Below are positions 1-10,563 of a stretch of DNA of 43,004 bases, in pieces; positions within the stretch are counted from its first letter, which is position 1, and each line of letters opens with the position of its first letter. The stretch covers positions 17,842 to 60,845 of the forward strand of contig JAAAUF010000123.1 in assembly GCA_015499985.1 (NCBI GenBank), read 5' to 3'. The notes under the pieces are model-generated. The model saw only the letters and a list, made by a program, of their open reading frames with translations, had not been told where the DNA came from and ran no database searches. The translations under genes and the position numbers were made by a program. Source of the stretch: Haplosporangium gracile (taxonomy: Eukaryota > Mortierellomycota > Mortierellomycetes > Mortierellales > Mortierellaceae).

Positions 1-105
1 AAAAAAAAAAAAAAAAAAAATCAAGAGCATAGGATCTTTGAGTCGATAAAAACAAAACAAGCCACGAAATCAGCAGTCCCCATTTTAGAAATGCGAATTT
101 AATTT

Positions 106-2940
106 TTAGTAGTCGCCCTGAAGGCGATAGAGAGCGCGATGGACGTCAAACTGAAGTCGGCATTGCTGAGGTGTGCGGCCCTTGAACTCCTTGGCTATCT
201 CGCTCCAATCAATCTTCTGTTTGCCCTTGAACCGCGGCGCCGGATCAACAAACCCCTGACCGCTGCTCGCGGTGGTTCCTGAGGCTCCCCTGGCTCTGGC
301 TCGCTCCTCCTCCTCGCCCTTTCGACTCAATTGATCCATAATCAACTCCATCAAACGATCCCGCTCTTGCCCCGACCAACGACTCGTATCGACAGCAGGA
401 TCCAACTTTTCCGTCCACTCGTTCCTACACTGGTCAGGCGTCTTTCCGACCACAAACTCCGAGATAAGAGTCCATCTCTTCTTTCCGAACCGCACAACTG
501 CAGTCTTGAGTCGCTCTCGATCCTGATCTGTCCAGGGCTCGCCCAGTTTGTGCACATGGTGCGTCTTGCTGTACTTCCAGTTTTTCCGACACTGACTCGC
601 AGTACGACCTGGAACCTGACCTGCAATGAGTTCCCAATCCGCATCCTCACCAAAGATCTCGATGGCCGTCTCAAGCTGACTCCGCTCCTTCTCCGAAAAT
701 CGCCCCGTCTTTTTGGCCTGCATACGCCAGTAACGCTCGTGTATCATTTGAATGGCTCGGTGTGGCAAATATGTGTCCCGTATCTTGTGCCACTGAAGAC
801 CATATTCCTCGACTCCTTTCTTCAGCAGCTCAACTTCATCGTCCGTCCAAAGCCTTCGCTCCGCGTCCTTCTTGTCTTCATCATTGCTTTCACGCTCAAT
901 CACCTGGTCCGGCTTGAGCAAATGCTCCGATGAGTCTGTTTCAACCTTCAGCGTGCCTCCCTTGTCGCCATATATTGGTGAATCATCTGGCGTTGAGACA
1001 TGATTCTGAGACCAATACAGCCATTTCGCCTCGCATTGCTCGGCCGTATACTGATAATCCAGCGCCTGGGCAACTGACCCCCATTTGACGACTTTGTTGG
1101 CCTGCAGGAAGGAGTTGACTGTCGCAACTAGCATTCTTGACGCATCGGTCGACCAAGACACCGTACGCGGTTCCAAGTATGCCTTGGCAAGCTCGAGTGT
1201 CAAGTAACGAAAGAGTTCCGGGTCTCTGGGGAAATTGCGGGTCGTGCGGTCGAAATAAAGTTGACAGTCGCGCCCGTGTCGATACTCCAATCCTTCTGCA
1301 ATTAGATCCCATGCATCCATCCTAGATTGGGTCGAGGGCTCGTGCGACGGTTTTAGTAACAGTGGTCGCGGCTCTAGCACAGACTGAATCGGATTGTTCC
1401 TGTCCGATGATGAGGCTTCCTGATATAGTAGTGATCCTGCTTCCTGATACTCCATCCAGCGCCGCCAGAACTTTGTCTTTTCCGAGAGATCCCACTCGCG
1501 CTCCAGCTGAGGCATGTCCAGTTCTCTCCACCGGACTCGATAATCGTTACTGGTCCGAATAACGTCTCCAAAGGCGTCTTTGATCTTGGTCCAGATCTTG
1601 GGCTGTAGTTCTGGTGGCCCTAATCGAATAACTGCCCGGAATAGTCGCTCATCCTCCTCCGGCGTCCAGACAAGCTTGGCAGCTGCAAGTTCGTGGTAGA
1701 TCGAGCGAAGTCTCGATCTCGGAAACTTGTTGTTTAGGGCCCGCGAGATAGTTTCCCAGTCGATGGTATCCACGCTCGGATCCTGGGCGCTCGAGTTGTT
1801 GTCAATATCCGGCTGCTGGTTGTAAGATAGCGGTGACTGACGCATCATCAACGGGTCGGACGGTCCTTCTTCTTCCTCCTCCTCTTCCCCTTCCTGTGGA
1901 TCACTGACTCCCAGAACCCTGAGCGGGTTACTGTCGTAGATGACCGAAGCTCTCTTGGCTGTTAGGTGCTGCTCCACAGCGCGAACAAGCTGGTCCCGAT
2001 GATGCGGAGTAAATCCTTCCTTGTAGAGCCGAGTCCACTGCCCCCCTTGAACCTTCTTGGAGTACCGCCGTTTCTCGAGATGACTCTTTTGGATCCGAAG
2101 CCACTTTTCCTTGCAACTATCCTGATTCCGTTGCAGTTGGTGGGCAATGATGCTCCACGGTATCTTGACTGTGACCATCAGTTCTAACTGTTCCCGATCC
2201 TTGGCCTTCCATGGCCCACGCTCCATGTAAGGTTGGGGTCTCACGCTCGGCTTCTCCAGTGTTCCACTAAGAATCTTTTCCTTTATGCTTACCACGCCTG
2301 AATCCTTTCCACCTTCGACCTCTTCGTCCTCATCCAGCTCGCTCTCAATCGCATCCGCCAAGAAGGGATCCAAGAACCGGTAGTAACGCGAGTAGCAGGA
2401 TGCAACAGTGCGGTTTAATTGGACGCCGATCGTCCTCCACTTGACCCGTTGTTGCCGTAAATCGAATAGAATCTCGTCTTCCTGGTGTGTCCAAGGAGAT
2501 CCTGATTGTCGCGAGTTAGGTTTACGAGCGACTAGGCGTGGTTTGATTGAGGAAGAGGAAGGTTGCGCGTGTGGAGTTGATGACTCGTTCAAAGCCGCAG
2601 TTATTGCAGCTGGGTTGGGAGATAGAGTTGAAAATTGTGCGTGTCGGGGATGATTGGGTCGAAACTGCTGATACCATCCTCGAGTGAGGGAGTATCGCGT
2701 TGCTGGGGCCATTGGACTGCCCTGCTGGAGGATTCCGAGAGAAGGGGCAAGGAAAGATCGAGTGATTATGTTGGGTCGAAGGAGACGACGTGCCGGTGGT
2801 GGTGGTGAGTCATGAGCGATGGTGGCGAGACAGGAGGCGATGAACTCTATGGGCGAGCAGGACTGGAATGATCGGCAGATCCATTTTGATCCTTGTGGTC
2901 GGTAAAGGAGCTGTCCCGTCTGTGGGACATGGCGTCGCAT
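106..2940 (-). CDS. Multi-repeat Myb/SANT (homeodomain-like) DNA-binding protein
   Basis: Single-exon gene of 944 residues. I start it at the Met at 2938-2940. An in-frame Met at 3010-3012 would add 24 very hydrophobic residues translated from AT-rich leader. From about residue 150 to the C terminus there are eight or nine Myb/SANT-like helix-turn-helix repeats, seen as a spaced tryptophan pattern (SPWTHQEDE, GPWKAKDRE, VWTPEEDER, SWSTDASRM, LWTDDEVEL, EPWTDQDRER, RWSGQERDR) with closing motifs such as GRTASQCRKNW and GRTPQQCRLQF. An acidic run of glutamates lies between repeats at 1875-1893. Such arrays bind DNA, as in SNAPc190- or Reb1-like proteins, so a nuclear transcription role is likely. 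The first 130 residues are rich in Arg, Ser and Pro and nearly free of acidic residues, which resembles a mitochondrial presequence (see findings). The exact family member cannot be named. Confidence 0.85.
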   Translation of the reverse strand: MRRHVPQTGQLLYRPQGSKWICRSFQSCSPIEFIASCLATIAHDSPPPPARRLLRPNIITRSFLAPSLGILQQGSPMAPATRYSLTRGWYQQFRPNHPRHAQFSTLSPNPAAITAALNESSTPHAQPSSSSIKPRLVARKPNSRQSGSPWTHQEDEILFDLRQQRVKWRTIGVQLNRTVASCYSRYYRFLDPFLADAIESELDEDEEVEGGKDSGVVSIKEKILSGTLEKPSVRPQPYMERGPWKAKDREQLELMVTVKIPWSIIAHQLQRNQDSCKEKWLRIQKSHLEKRRYSKKVQGGQWTRLYKEGFTPHHRDQLVRAVEQHLTAKRASVIYDSNPLRVLGVSDPQEGEEEEEEEGPSDPLMMRQSPLSYNQQPDIDNNSSAQDPSVDTIDWETISRALNNKFPRSRLRSIYHELAAAKLVWTPEEDERLFRAVIRLGPPELQPKIWTKIKDAFGDVIRTSNDYRVRWRELDMPQLEREWDLSEKTKFWRRWMEYQEAGSLLYQEASSSDRNNPIQSVLEPRPLLLKPSHEPSTQSRMDAWDLIAEGLEYRHGRDCQLYFDRTTRNFPRDPELFRYLTLELAKAYLEPRTVSWSTDASRMLVATVNSFLQANKVVKWGSVAQALDYQYTAEQCEAKWLYWSQNHVSTPDDSPIYGDKGGTLKVETDSSEHLLKPDQVIERESNDEDKKDAERRLWTDDEVELLKKGVEEYGLQWHKIRDTYLPHRAIQMIHERYWRMQAKKTGRFSEKERSQLETAIEIFGEDADWELIAGQVPGRTASQCRKNWKYSKTHHVHKLGEPWTDQDRERLKTAVVRFGKKRWTLISEFVVGKTPDQCRNEWTEKLDPAVDTSRWSGQERDRLMELIMDQLSRKGEEEERARARGASGTTASSGQGFVDPAPRFKGKQKIDWSEIAKEFKGRTPQQCRLQFDVHRALYRLQGDY

Positions 2941-3155
2941 CGGAGTGCTGAGAGTGTGAGTGATGAGTAAAATAAAAAGAAAGAAAAATTGTGTAATAAA
3001 AAAAACAACCATCCAAAATATCCATTTTAGGATGCGCCACCAAAATTAAAAAGATGATATTATTTTATTACAAAGGCATGCAAAGTCATGAGTGAATGAA
3101 GGGGTGTGTATATGTATGGTGTGAGTTCGTTGGTATGGCATATCAATAAGAAGTG

Positions 3156-6100
3156 TTATGCGCGTCTGTTGTCGCGTCGTTGCTGGAGGAACTCACGGTC
3201 GCGCTCACGCTCTCGCCGGCGCTCACGATCGCGGATGACAGCCTCCATTGCTGCCTTGTTTCGGTCAACCACCATAGCAATGCCCTCGATCGACTTCTCG
3301 ATCCTAGAGCAAGCCTCGGTGCTCTGTTGACGTTGTCGGAGAATCTGAGCTAAACGTTCCTTCCACTCAGCCGCATCTTTGCCGGTGGCATGGTTCAACA
3401 GGAATCGGGTCTCCTGCTCGGATTTATAGGTCTCAAGCATGGCCTCCTTAAGCGCACTCGTCTGCTTGGACACATCCTTGACGGGTGGTTCAAAGTAGGC
3501 AAGCGTGGTGTTGTAGTACCGACTGCTTGTAGGGACTTGCTCAGTGCCTCCTTGGTGGAAGGCAGACAGAATAGCATTGAATCCATCGACAGTAACCTAG
3601 CATAGAGAGCATGATAAAAAATGAAAAACATCGTTAGAATCACAACGTAGATAGATAGCAGGCGAAATATAACAAAACAGAAAAACGGGATGAAAATCTT
3701 ACGTCGTTCTCGTCCATGTCGAGCCAGACAAGACTTTGATTGATGCGCAGGGCTTCGGCCAAAGCCAAAGCACCCTCGTCCTTGAAGCGGTTACGTCTGA
3801 CATCCAGCTTGGTCAGGTAGCGACTGGAGCTCAAGCCCTGGAACGATCTCCATAGGTTTCTACCCATTCTTGATGTCAACTCGTCAGTCTCCTCGCCCTG
3901 AATCAACAATTCCTCCAATCGACATGCCTCGGACGCCAGCATCTGGCCCAAGAGCTTGCAAGTCTCAACGTCTGGGTCCCGGCTGGAAGCAAGCGAAACG
4001 GCGCTAAGGTCGAGCTTCTTGAGAGTATAGTTCTGACTGAGACTCAAGAAAAGCTGTCGCAGAGCTTGTTCGCTCCAGCAGGTACGGCGCAGACCCAACG
4101 AAGTAGTCGTTTCAGCACTGGAGAGGACGTTGACAAGATTCTCGGGAAGGTCTTGACCGTCGGAAAGGAGGTTTCGGCCAGCGCAGATCTCGACCTTTTG
4201 GTTTCCGCTTTGACCAATAGCGTCCAGAATGCTCGCAAACTGGTTGCCGTCCAAACCGCAGCCCTCGACTTTGAGCTGTTCGAGGGTCTCGCACTCTGGG
4301 CTGGAAATCCAGGAAAGGATTTGGTCCAGTGTCGACGGGTGGAGGGCCATGCCGCTAAGATCCAGGCGCTTCAGGAAACCGCCACAGTTGGCCAGGGTCT
4401 CTGCCATCAGGATGGGCGACTTGCTCCACGACGTCAAGTCCGACAGATCCAGCTTCTCGAGACACATGGAGTGCTTGAGGAACATGTCCAGGATGAACGA
4501 GTTGACCTTGCTCTCTGGGTTGCCTTGGATTCCAAAAAACTCAAGGGTGTGTGAAGCGACGTCTGGGTTGGCGACAAAAGCGTGCATGACCTGATTGATA
4601 CCATCGCCAGTGATTTGACAGTATCCGACATCGAGATAGTGGAGAGTTCCTGCATGTTTGACGATTCCTTTGGCAAGCGTCATTACGTCAGCACCGTCGG
4701 TGGCATGGTTGTCGTAGAGGTCGAGCGACTCGAGACGAAGACCAGCAGTGTAGCCATCGCGAATCGCACGACCAATGCTGCCAATGGCGCTCGTATCCAG
4801 GTGGCAGCCATGGAAGTTTAGGACGCGGATCTGTGGGTTGCCCATGATCAACTCATAGAACTCTTGGTCGGGACGAAGGCCATAGCGGAGAGTTCCGTCT
4901 CTGAGCGTCTTGGACTTTTGAAGGTTCTCGAACGAGATGTCGCAAAAGCTGATCTCTTTGAAGGTTGTGTTGAATCGCAGGGCACGAAGAAGACACTTCA
5001 TCTCCTCGACAGAGTAATCGCGCCTGTTGTCAGTATTTTCGCCTGCCTTGCCAACAGTGATGCTGAATCCATCGATGAAGACGTTGTTGAAGACCCTGCG
5101 ATCCAGACCCATAGCGTGACACTCAGCGCGCAGTAGCTCGTCGAACCCAAAATCCGTGAGATAATCCTTGGATGGCACGGGAATAGGCCTTGATAGACTC
5201 TCAGAGAGGGCAAGCTCGACGCCCTTCCTGCCGAGGGGGTAAAGCCAGCGCAAGCTCTCGACACGTGCGCGGATGGCAATAATGATCTCACGTGCGCGGG
5301 CAGAGGCAAACGTCATGACGACCGTCCGTTGGCGCAATGTGGTTCCGAAAGCCAGGGTGAAGGTATCGTCCTTTTCCTTGTAGCGGATGGTTCTGATGGT
5401 CAAGATTGGGTACTGTAGAATGTTGCGTTCATCCTTCAAGTCGTCCTTGGAGCTGCTATTGCCGAGGTTGTGAGGCAAAATGTGGATGTGCGAGGCACCG
5501 ACGGCAATCACGACGACCTTGTTCTCGAGCGCCACCTTGGATTCTGAGGGACCGTTCTCCTGTACGGGGACTCCCTTGATCCGCTGCGCCCTGAAGAATG
5601 CACGCCACATGCCTCCTGCTGCAAGGGCTGCTGGATGGTTCTCGGCGACGTTAGAGGGTAAAGCAATGTGATCCTCTTGTAGTTTGTCCTGAACCCACTG
5701 ACGTTGTCTGGTCCCCTTGACAATCAGTCCTGCTTGAGCGGCATGATAGTTGCAACCCTGGCGCAGTTCCTTGAGCCAAAGTTCGACCTGGTCCACAGCT
5801 GGGGTAAAGTGCATGGTGGCGGGCTGGGACGAGATCGAGACAAGGTACTCGACGACGATTTGGATTTCTGTTCCTGCAGGTTGGTATGTGTACACGCCAA
5901 TGATCGAGTTGAGGGACAAGATACGGTGGTCCTTAGAGATCAGTTCCGTCTGCTGTGGTGTCAGGATCTGATGGCCCGAGGAAGATGACCAAACAGACTG
6001 GTTGCCAAAGACCTTGGCCGCCTTTTCCATGGATTTGTATTTGAGCAGGCTAGAGTTGGTCAGCATGAGATATTCCTTGGCATCTTTACGGAAAAGACCT

Positions 6101-7656
6101 CCCTCTGAGTGAACGGCGGTGCCGCCAAAGAGAATGAGCGAGTCAGCAGGGTACTGTTCCTGCGAGGGCATCAGGAAGGATTCGATGGGGACATGAGGTT
6201 GGCCATGGTAGAACTCTTGGGTGTTTGTTCTGTCAATAGCAGCTCTGGGCACGAGCGAGTTGCGGCTGGCGGAAGAGTCATCGGTGGAAACAGTAGTGGT
6301 GGAGTAGGCGCGGCTGCGTGTGCCCGAGACAGGAGGTTGGACCTGCTGAGGCTGTCCGCTTGGCCGACGTGCATCTATTGTCGATTGTCGAACGAAGAAA
6401 AAGCCAGAAGAATTAATTTAGGTTTGTGGACTGAATGGAAGGGAACAAAGAATAGAGTTTCCCAATGGTTGATATGTGACTGTCTTCGCGACCACGTTCC
6501 TGAAACCATAGAGATGACAGGCTCGAGGCACGGCCGTTGCTCTCACGGGACAAAAAACACACAACAGTCGATTCGACTGATGCACTCTTCTGTTCGATTG
6601 TCTTGTTGTCTGTCCTCCTTCACACACAGACATAGACAAAGACACACAGACACACATATCGCACACCTACACAGACACATCACATTCTCCTCTCCTACAC
6701 TCAACTCATCTCTCTCACCGTCTCTCTTTCCCCTCCGCAGCAGCGGCAATGGTCTTGCTCCTGTTAATATTCTTTTTTTCTTTGTTTTGCTTACCGTTAA
6801 GGGACAGGTTAGGAAAGTCATTCTGCAATGGAGACGTCGTGGGTGACATATGAGGGCTCGGCAAAGTCATCCCTGCTCCTGCAGACCTTGATCCTTGTCT
6901 TGGAGGAATGTCGGGAGAGTGAGGGTAACCTAGGTGATGCTGCCTCGGGTACAAGTTGCCGCTGTTCATGGGAGAGCGCAGTTGCTGTTGCGGATCAGAT
7001 GAAAGCTGAGGGCTCGACAAGATCTGAGGGCTCGAGAGCAATTGAGGGCTCGAAAGAACCCCGACGTCAGAAGCGTAGTATCCTGCGTAGTCGCATTGGT
7101 CCTCCAGGAATGAGTCGGGAAGAGAAAGAGGTGGGGGCATCATCTGAACGTTGCCGCTGGATGGGAGACCTGGGGACATGTGAGGAGATCGGTAGGAGGA
7201 TGCTGAGGAAATGTTTCCGCTTTGGTATCCCTGATGTTGATATTGTTGCTGTTGTTGTTGCTGTTGATGAGGGTGAGAATAAGAGATTGATCCGGATCGC
7301 AAGCTATCGTCTCGACTGGAGGTTGACATGGCAGAGGGCGGGAGTTGGAATGTCATGGGTGAAGATGGAACCTGCGACGACTGGTAGCCGTAGGAGTTGG
7401 GGGTAGATCGAGGTGAGGGTCGAGGAGATTGAGAATGAGTTGAAGGAGTGTAATATGGATCTGATTGAAAGTGCGAGTTATATTGGGAGGCAGTCATGAT
7501 GGGCGATGACGAGGACTCGGACCGCTGTCGACTCTGGCGAGGGGGTCGTTGGGGAATGTTACTGTTGTTGTTGTTGTGGTTCACGATCTCGTCTGAGTTG
7601 GATGCGCTCCCTGAGCTTCTGTACGCCTGAGGCGAACGAAGTCCAGTGGAAGTCAT
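3156..7656 (-). CDS. PH-like plus leucine-rich-repeat protein with disordered N-terminal arm (CARMIL-like layout)
   Basis: Three exons, 7656-6795, 6374-3703 and 3596-3156, give 1324 residues. Donors are GTAAGC and GTAAGA, acceptors both TAG, and phases match (AAC G/AT; GAC/GTT). I use the ATG at 7654-7656; further upstream in this frame only a TTG is available. Residues 1-330 are low complexity (Gln, Ser, Pro) with a polyQ run and a threefold SSPQ repeat. Residues about 365-530 read as a PH-like module (LILFGGTAVHSEGGLFRKD, YLMLTNSSLLKYK). Residues about 745-1195 are ribonuclease-inhibitor-type leucine-rich repeats (LESLDLYDNHATDGA, LHYLDVGYCQITGDG, LKKLDLSAVSL, LTKLDVRRNRFKDEGA). The last 130 residues are helical and end in an Arg/Glu-rich tail. 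PH followed by LRR recalls CARMIL actin regulators, but no capping-protein site is recognised, so the function is inferred only. Confidence 0.85.
6621..6690. repeat. CA-rich simple sequence inside intron 1 of the PH-LRR gene
   Basis: Irregular CACACA/GACACA repeats lie in the 420-bp first intron (6375-6794). This is the longest intron of the gene, while most introns here are near 100 bp. I see no coding or RNA signal in it. Confidence 0.7.
7007..7060 (-). repeat. Three 18-bp tandem units encoding SSPQ-type hexapeptides
   Basis: On the plus strand the core TGAGGGCTCG recurs at 7007, 7025 and 7043, exactly 18 bp apart. In the PH-LRR gene each unit encodes a six-residue step of the type Ser-Ser-Pro-Gln-(Leu/Ile)-Leu. 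The frame is kept, so changes in copy number would lengthen or shorten the disordered arm without breaking the gene. The Ser-Pro pairs could be proline-directed phosphorylation sites. Confidence 0.8.
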
Positions 7657-7893
7657 ACTTGTGAGGATTGCGGAATGAATGGTGGATAGACTGTGTTGGG
7701 TGCTATTGGTGAACAAGAGAAGGAAGGAAAGGAGACATGGGTTTAGTAGTCAGGATGACTGCATCCATGGCTGAGAGAGAATGTATCACCATCAACATAC
7801 AGCGAAGAAAGTATATGTTTTCTTACAAAGAGTGGAGAGAATTTGTTCGAGTCGATTTGTTGGTAAGTAGAGCGCTAGTCCGACAGACAACAA

Positions 7894-8075
7894 CAGAAGG
7901 GGAAGGGGGTGAAGAAGAGAAAGGAAGGAGGGAAGAGAGAGAGAATAGAATGCGATGGTGGTTGTGATGAAGGAGGAAAAAGGAGAAAGGAGAAAGGAGA
8001 AAAGGAGGAAAAGAGCAAAGGAAAAGAAAGATAAAGGGAAGGGAAGGAGGAGAACGAAATAATAAAAAAAGAGAA
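7894..8075 (+). repeat. Purine-rich (GGAGAAA-like) tract upstream of the PH-LRR gene
   Basis: The plus strand is almost pure A/G, with short iterations such as GGAGAAAGGAGAAAGG, so the PH-LRR coding strand is pyrimidine-rich here, starting about 240 bp before its ATG. One mixed interruption sits near 7950-7968. Such CT-rich tracts are common in fungal promoters and leaders; a mirror-symmetric one can also adopt triplex structure. Confidence 0.7.
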
Positions 8076-8300
8076 AATCAAAGATGGCGGATGTGGTTGA
8101 TGTGTGTCTGTCTGTCTGTATCTGTTGAATGAAAATCCAAATCAATCAGAAAATCAAAAAAAAAAAAAACGAGGGGAGCCATCTCATAGGTTCATAGGGA
8201 GTGCATTAAGCAGCCAGCCGTGGGCAACGTGCACAAAATGGGTAGTGTGGCGTGAGTGAGTTAGGTGGAAGTCTGCTTCCCTTTCCAATCATTTAAATTG

Positions 8301-8336
8301 CACACACATACGCACACACACACACACACGCACACA
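8301..8336. repeat. CA/TG dinucleotide microsatellite
   Basis: An almost perfect CA run with occasional CG or TA steps in non-coding DNA. Confidence 0.9.
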
Positions 8337-9194
8337 GAGCACAGGGACAATAGACTGTATCTCGTCTCAGGTTCATCTTTCTTTCTTTGTACCTCTTTTA
8401 CCTCTTTGCGGTTGCTCGCCTGGCCCCCTGTTTTGTTGTCGCCGACTATCAACAATGCTGTGTATCGTAATTTCGTACCAAAAAATACACATAGACGTGC
8501 ATCCTTACCGCTTGTTTTTATTTTCTTTATTTCCATTTATCCACTAAGCGAAAACATCCCCCTGCATACATTTTAACCTCCCAATGGGGTCTAGAGCAGC
8601 CTGACGATAAACAAAACGAGATCGAATTTCTGCATAGACAATTGGTCCCACCACTGAATTCACAGAATCTCTCTCATGCAAATCCCATTGGGCGCCTACA
8701 AGGGTGAGCCTCGTTTCGAGTGGCTATTTCTGAGCAAGAGGTGAGGACGAGGTTGTAGCGGCATTTTTTCATTGCTCTTTTTCGTTCACTCGACCGGTAG
8801 TAATAAAAAACTCGAGCAGCGGGTTGGCGTAACAATAGGAGTAGGAATCGGCAAAGAGGCCGTTCGCATTTCTTTCATTCTTCAACAGCAGCATCTATGT
8901 ACAACTCAAACGTACTTGTTGGGGTAAGAAAAATGAACAAAGAAAAAGAAAAATGGCACGGAATGAATGCAGGGGAAGGAGTCAATTGCGCTCTTTAACG
9001 AAGAGAGATCAGTGTTCAGCCCGGCTTGAGTCTAACGCAGCGACACTAACTTAGGGCCTTATCGACCGAACGACCAACAGCATGTTGTCCCCATTTTGCC
9101 TTTATATTCAAAGGTAGTCGGTCAAAAAAGTATTAGAGAGGACCCCTAGAAAGTGCAGGGAGAGTTCCAACGGTTACACCAGGCAGCCCTCCAG

Positions 9195-9243
9195 CCAATC
9201 AGAGCCGTTGATCAGCGCAACGTGCGTTCACGCGTTGACCAAT
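9195..9243. promoter_or_regulatory. Pair of CCAAT boxes in the gene-poor region
   Basis: CCAATCAG begins at 9195 and CCAATGAG at 9239, 44 bp apart on the plus strand. Between them lies a GC-rich segment with CGTG/CACG arms. A TATA-like TTTATATT occurs about 100 bp to the left, near 9101-9108. CCAAT pentamers are bound by the Hap2/3/5 complex in fungi. No gene clearly starts next to them, so they may serve the PH-LRR gene through a long leader, or an unrecognised transcript. Confidence 0.35.
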
Positions 9244-9836
9244 GAGCCAGTCAAACCTTGTTTGTGTTTAGGAACTATCATATCCATTGTCTGCATTTTT
9301 GGTTGCATACCTAGCTTTCTTGGCCAGGCTCAACCCCTTTTATCTGTTTTCTTGTTGCTCGCCTCACCAACACAACACCTCAACGGTCCTCTTTTTACCA
9401 TATTCTCGCCCCTCTTTGTTCCGTTTTGTTTCCTTTTTCCAATGTTCACACATCTCTCTCTTTTTGTCTGGGGAATGAAACGTTGGAAGAAGTTGATGTT
9501 CTGGGTTAAGAAAGAAAGCAAGCTCTTTTTTTTATTGTTCGCCTTCGCTTCGTATATCAGAGTGGTCTCTGTCTCGGCAAATCGGAGTGGACGCCCGCCT
9601 ACTCCTATTATCTCGTCTTCTCTTTCACAGATCGATCATTCCCGTCATTCGCTCGCTCCCTTGTTTGTCTTTGTTTTAGTCACCATTGACAATGATTCTT
9701 TCCTCCTCGTGTGCCCGTTGGAAATCTTAAAGTTGCCCTGATTGTCGGATACAGTGAACGAACGAATCAACAAGACCGCAATTGTCCATGTGAGAATGAA
9801 GTGAGATGCACCGTGTTTTTTTGTGCCTTTTTTTAA

Positions 9837-9881
9837 CACACATACACACACACTCACACTCACACTCACACACACACTCAC
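9837..9881. repeat. CA-rich microsatellite (CACACA/CACTCA)
   Basis: Irregular CA repeat with CTCA steps in non-coding sequence. Confidence 0.85.
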
Positions 9882-10327
9882 CAACAAGGAAGAAAAAAGA
9901 TGGCAAGGTAGAATAGGTAAGGGTACTTGTACCATACTTCCTTCAATAGATAAAAAAAAACACCAACCAAGATCAAATGAACGGATCACCCCTTTGGCGC
10001 TCCTTTTCATCCTTGTGAGGAAAACGTGTTTCTTCCGTTGCTTGCTTTGCTTGCTTAATGTCTATCTTTATCTGTCTGGAGTGAAGTGGACGTCTTCGCG
10101 CTTGCCTGTTCGCTTGCTTACTTATTTCCCTAATAAAAGCATCCATTGCACACATTTTCCCCTTCATTTGTCCTTCTTTCTCTATCATCTTCACCCCCTC
10201 TCGCGTCGTATGTATTACCTAAATACATCAATACGAATATTCGCTTTCGTCAATTCTCAAATGTGATACTTTACTGCGTTGTCCTTTTTATTTTTCACTC
10301 ACGCGACTAGCACTACTGCACCGCCAT

Positions 10328-10555
10328 TCACTGGACATACTTGTTTACGATCACACGACAGGTACAGATGTACAGGCTAGCGAGTACAGATATTGTGAGG
10401 GAAAGAAACAAAATGTAATGTTTCACGGGCGAGGCACTTGTGGCGGAGGAGGAAGTGAACATCGGACGGCTCCGAGTATTTAGAGCGTTTTTATTTTTTA
10501 TTTTCTTTGATTCTTTGGGTTCATAACTTTTTATGCATGCGAGAAATTGATTCAT
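10328..10555 (-). CDS. Possible small single-span membrane protein (uncertain)
   Basis: A 75-residue frame opens with an ATG at 10553-10555, nine bases past the stop of the XRN-like gene on the same strand. The N-terminal half is Lys-rich; the C-terminal half holds one hydrophobic stretch (YILFLSLTISVLASLYI) followed by Cys, Arg and Lys, which looks like a tail anchor. An inner Met (MFTSSS) would give about 45 residues. It resembles no family I recognise and may simply be 3' untranslated sequence of the upstream gene. Confidence 0.2.
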   Translation of the reverse strand: MNQFLACIKSYEPKESKKIKNKNALNTRSRPMFTSSSATSASPVKHYILFLSLTISVLASLYICTCRVIVNKYVQ

Positions 10556-10563
10556 TTTATTTT

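Larger units (their letters stand above)
7657..10563. other. Gene-poor 2.9-kb region between the PH-LRR gene and the XRN-like gene
   Basis: No convincing protein gene is visible. Contents: a purine-rich tract (7894-8075), an A-run near 8158-8169, two CA microsatellites (8301-8336 and 9837-9881), a CCAAT pair (9195-9243), and a small possible membrane ORF near 10328-10555. The left part must hold the promoter and leader of the minus-strand PH-LRR gene; the right end is the 3' flank of the XRN-like gene. Open frames in the middle are low-complexity, phenylalanine/leucine-rich translations of pyrimidine-rich DNA and look spurious. Confidence 0.6.

Noticed and set aside
331..933. A 200-codon frame antisense to the Myb gene
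   Set aside because: Opposite a strongly conserved Myb-repeat region; no recognisable domain.
3010..3012. The upstream in-frame Met of the Myb gene as the start
   Set aside because: It would add 24 residues of Phe/Leu/Ile from A/T-rich leader ending directly at the Met at 2940; the shorter form is more likely, although a signal-anchor cannot be fully excluded.
6171..6374. A separate small minus-strand frame starting ATGCACGTCGG at 6374
   Set aside because: This ATG is made by the first bases of exon 2 of the PH-LRR gene; the other frame joins to exon 1 and carries the PH and LRR domains.
7850..7865. A GTTCGAGTC box resembling the tRNA B box
   Set aside because: No matching A box, anticodon arm or acceptor stem could be folded around it.
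9208..9741. A 177-codon plus-strand frame in the gene-poor region
   Set aside because: Mostly Phe, Leu, Ser and Pro from pyrimidine-rich sequence; no domain and no conserved pattern.
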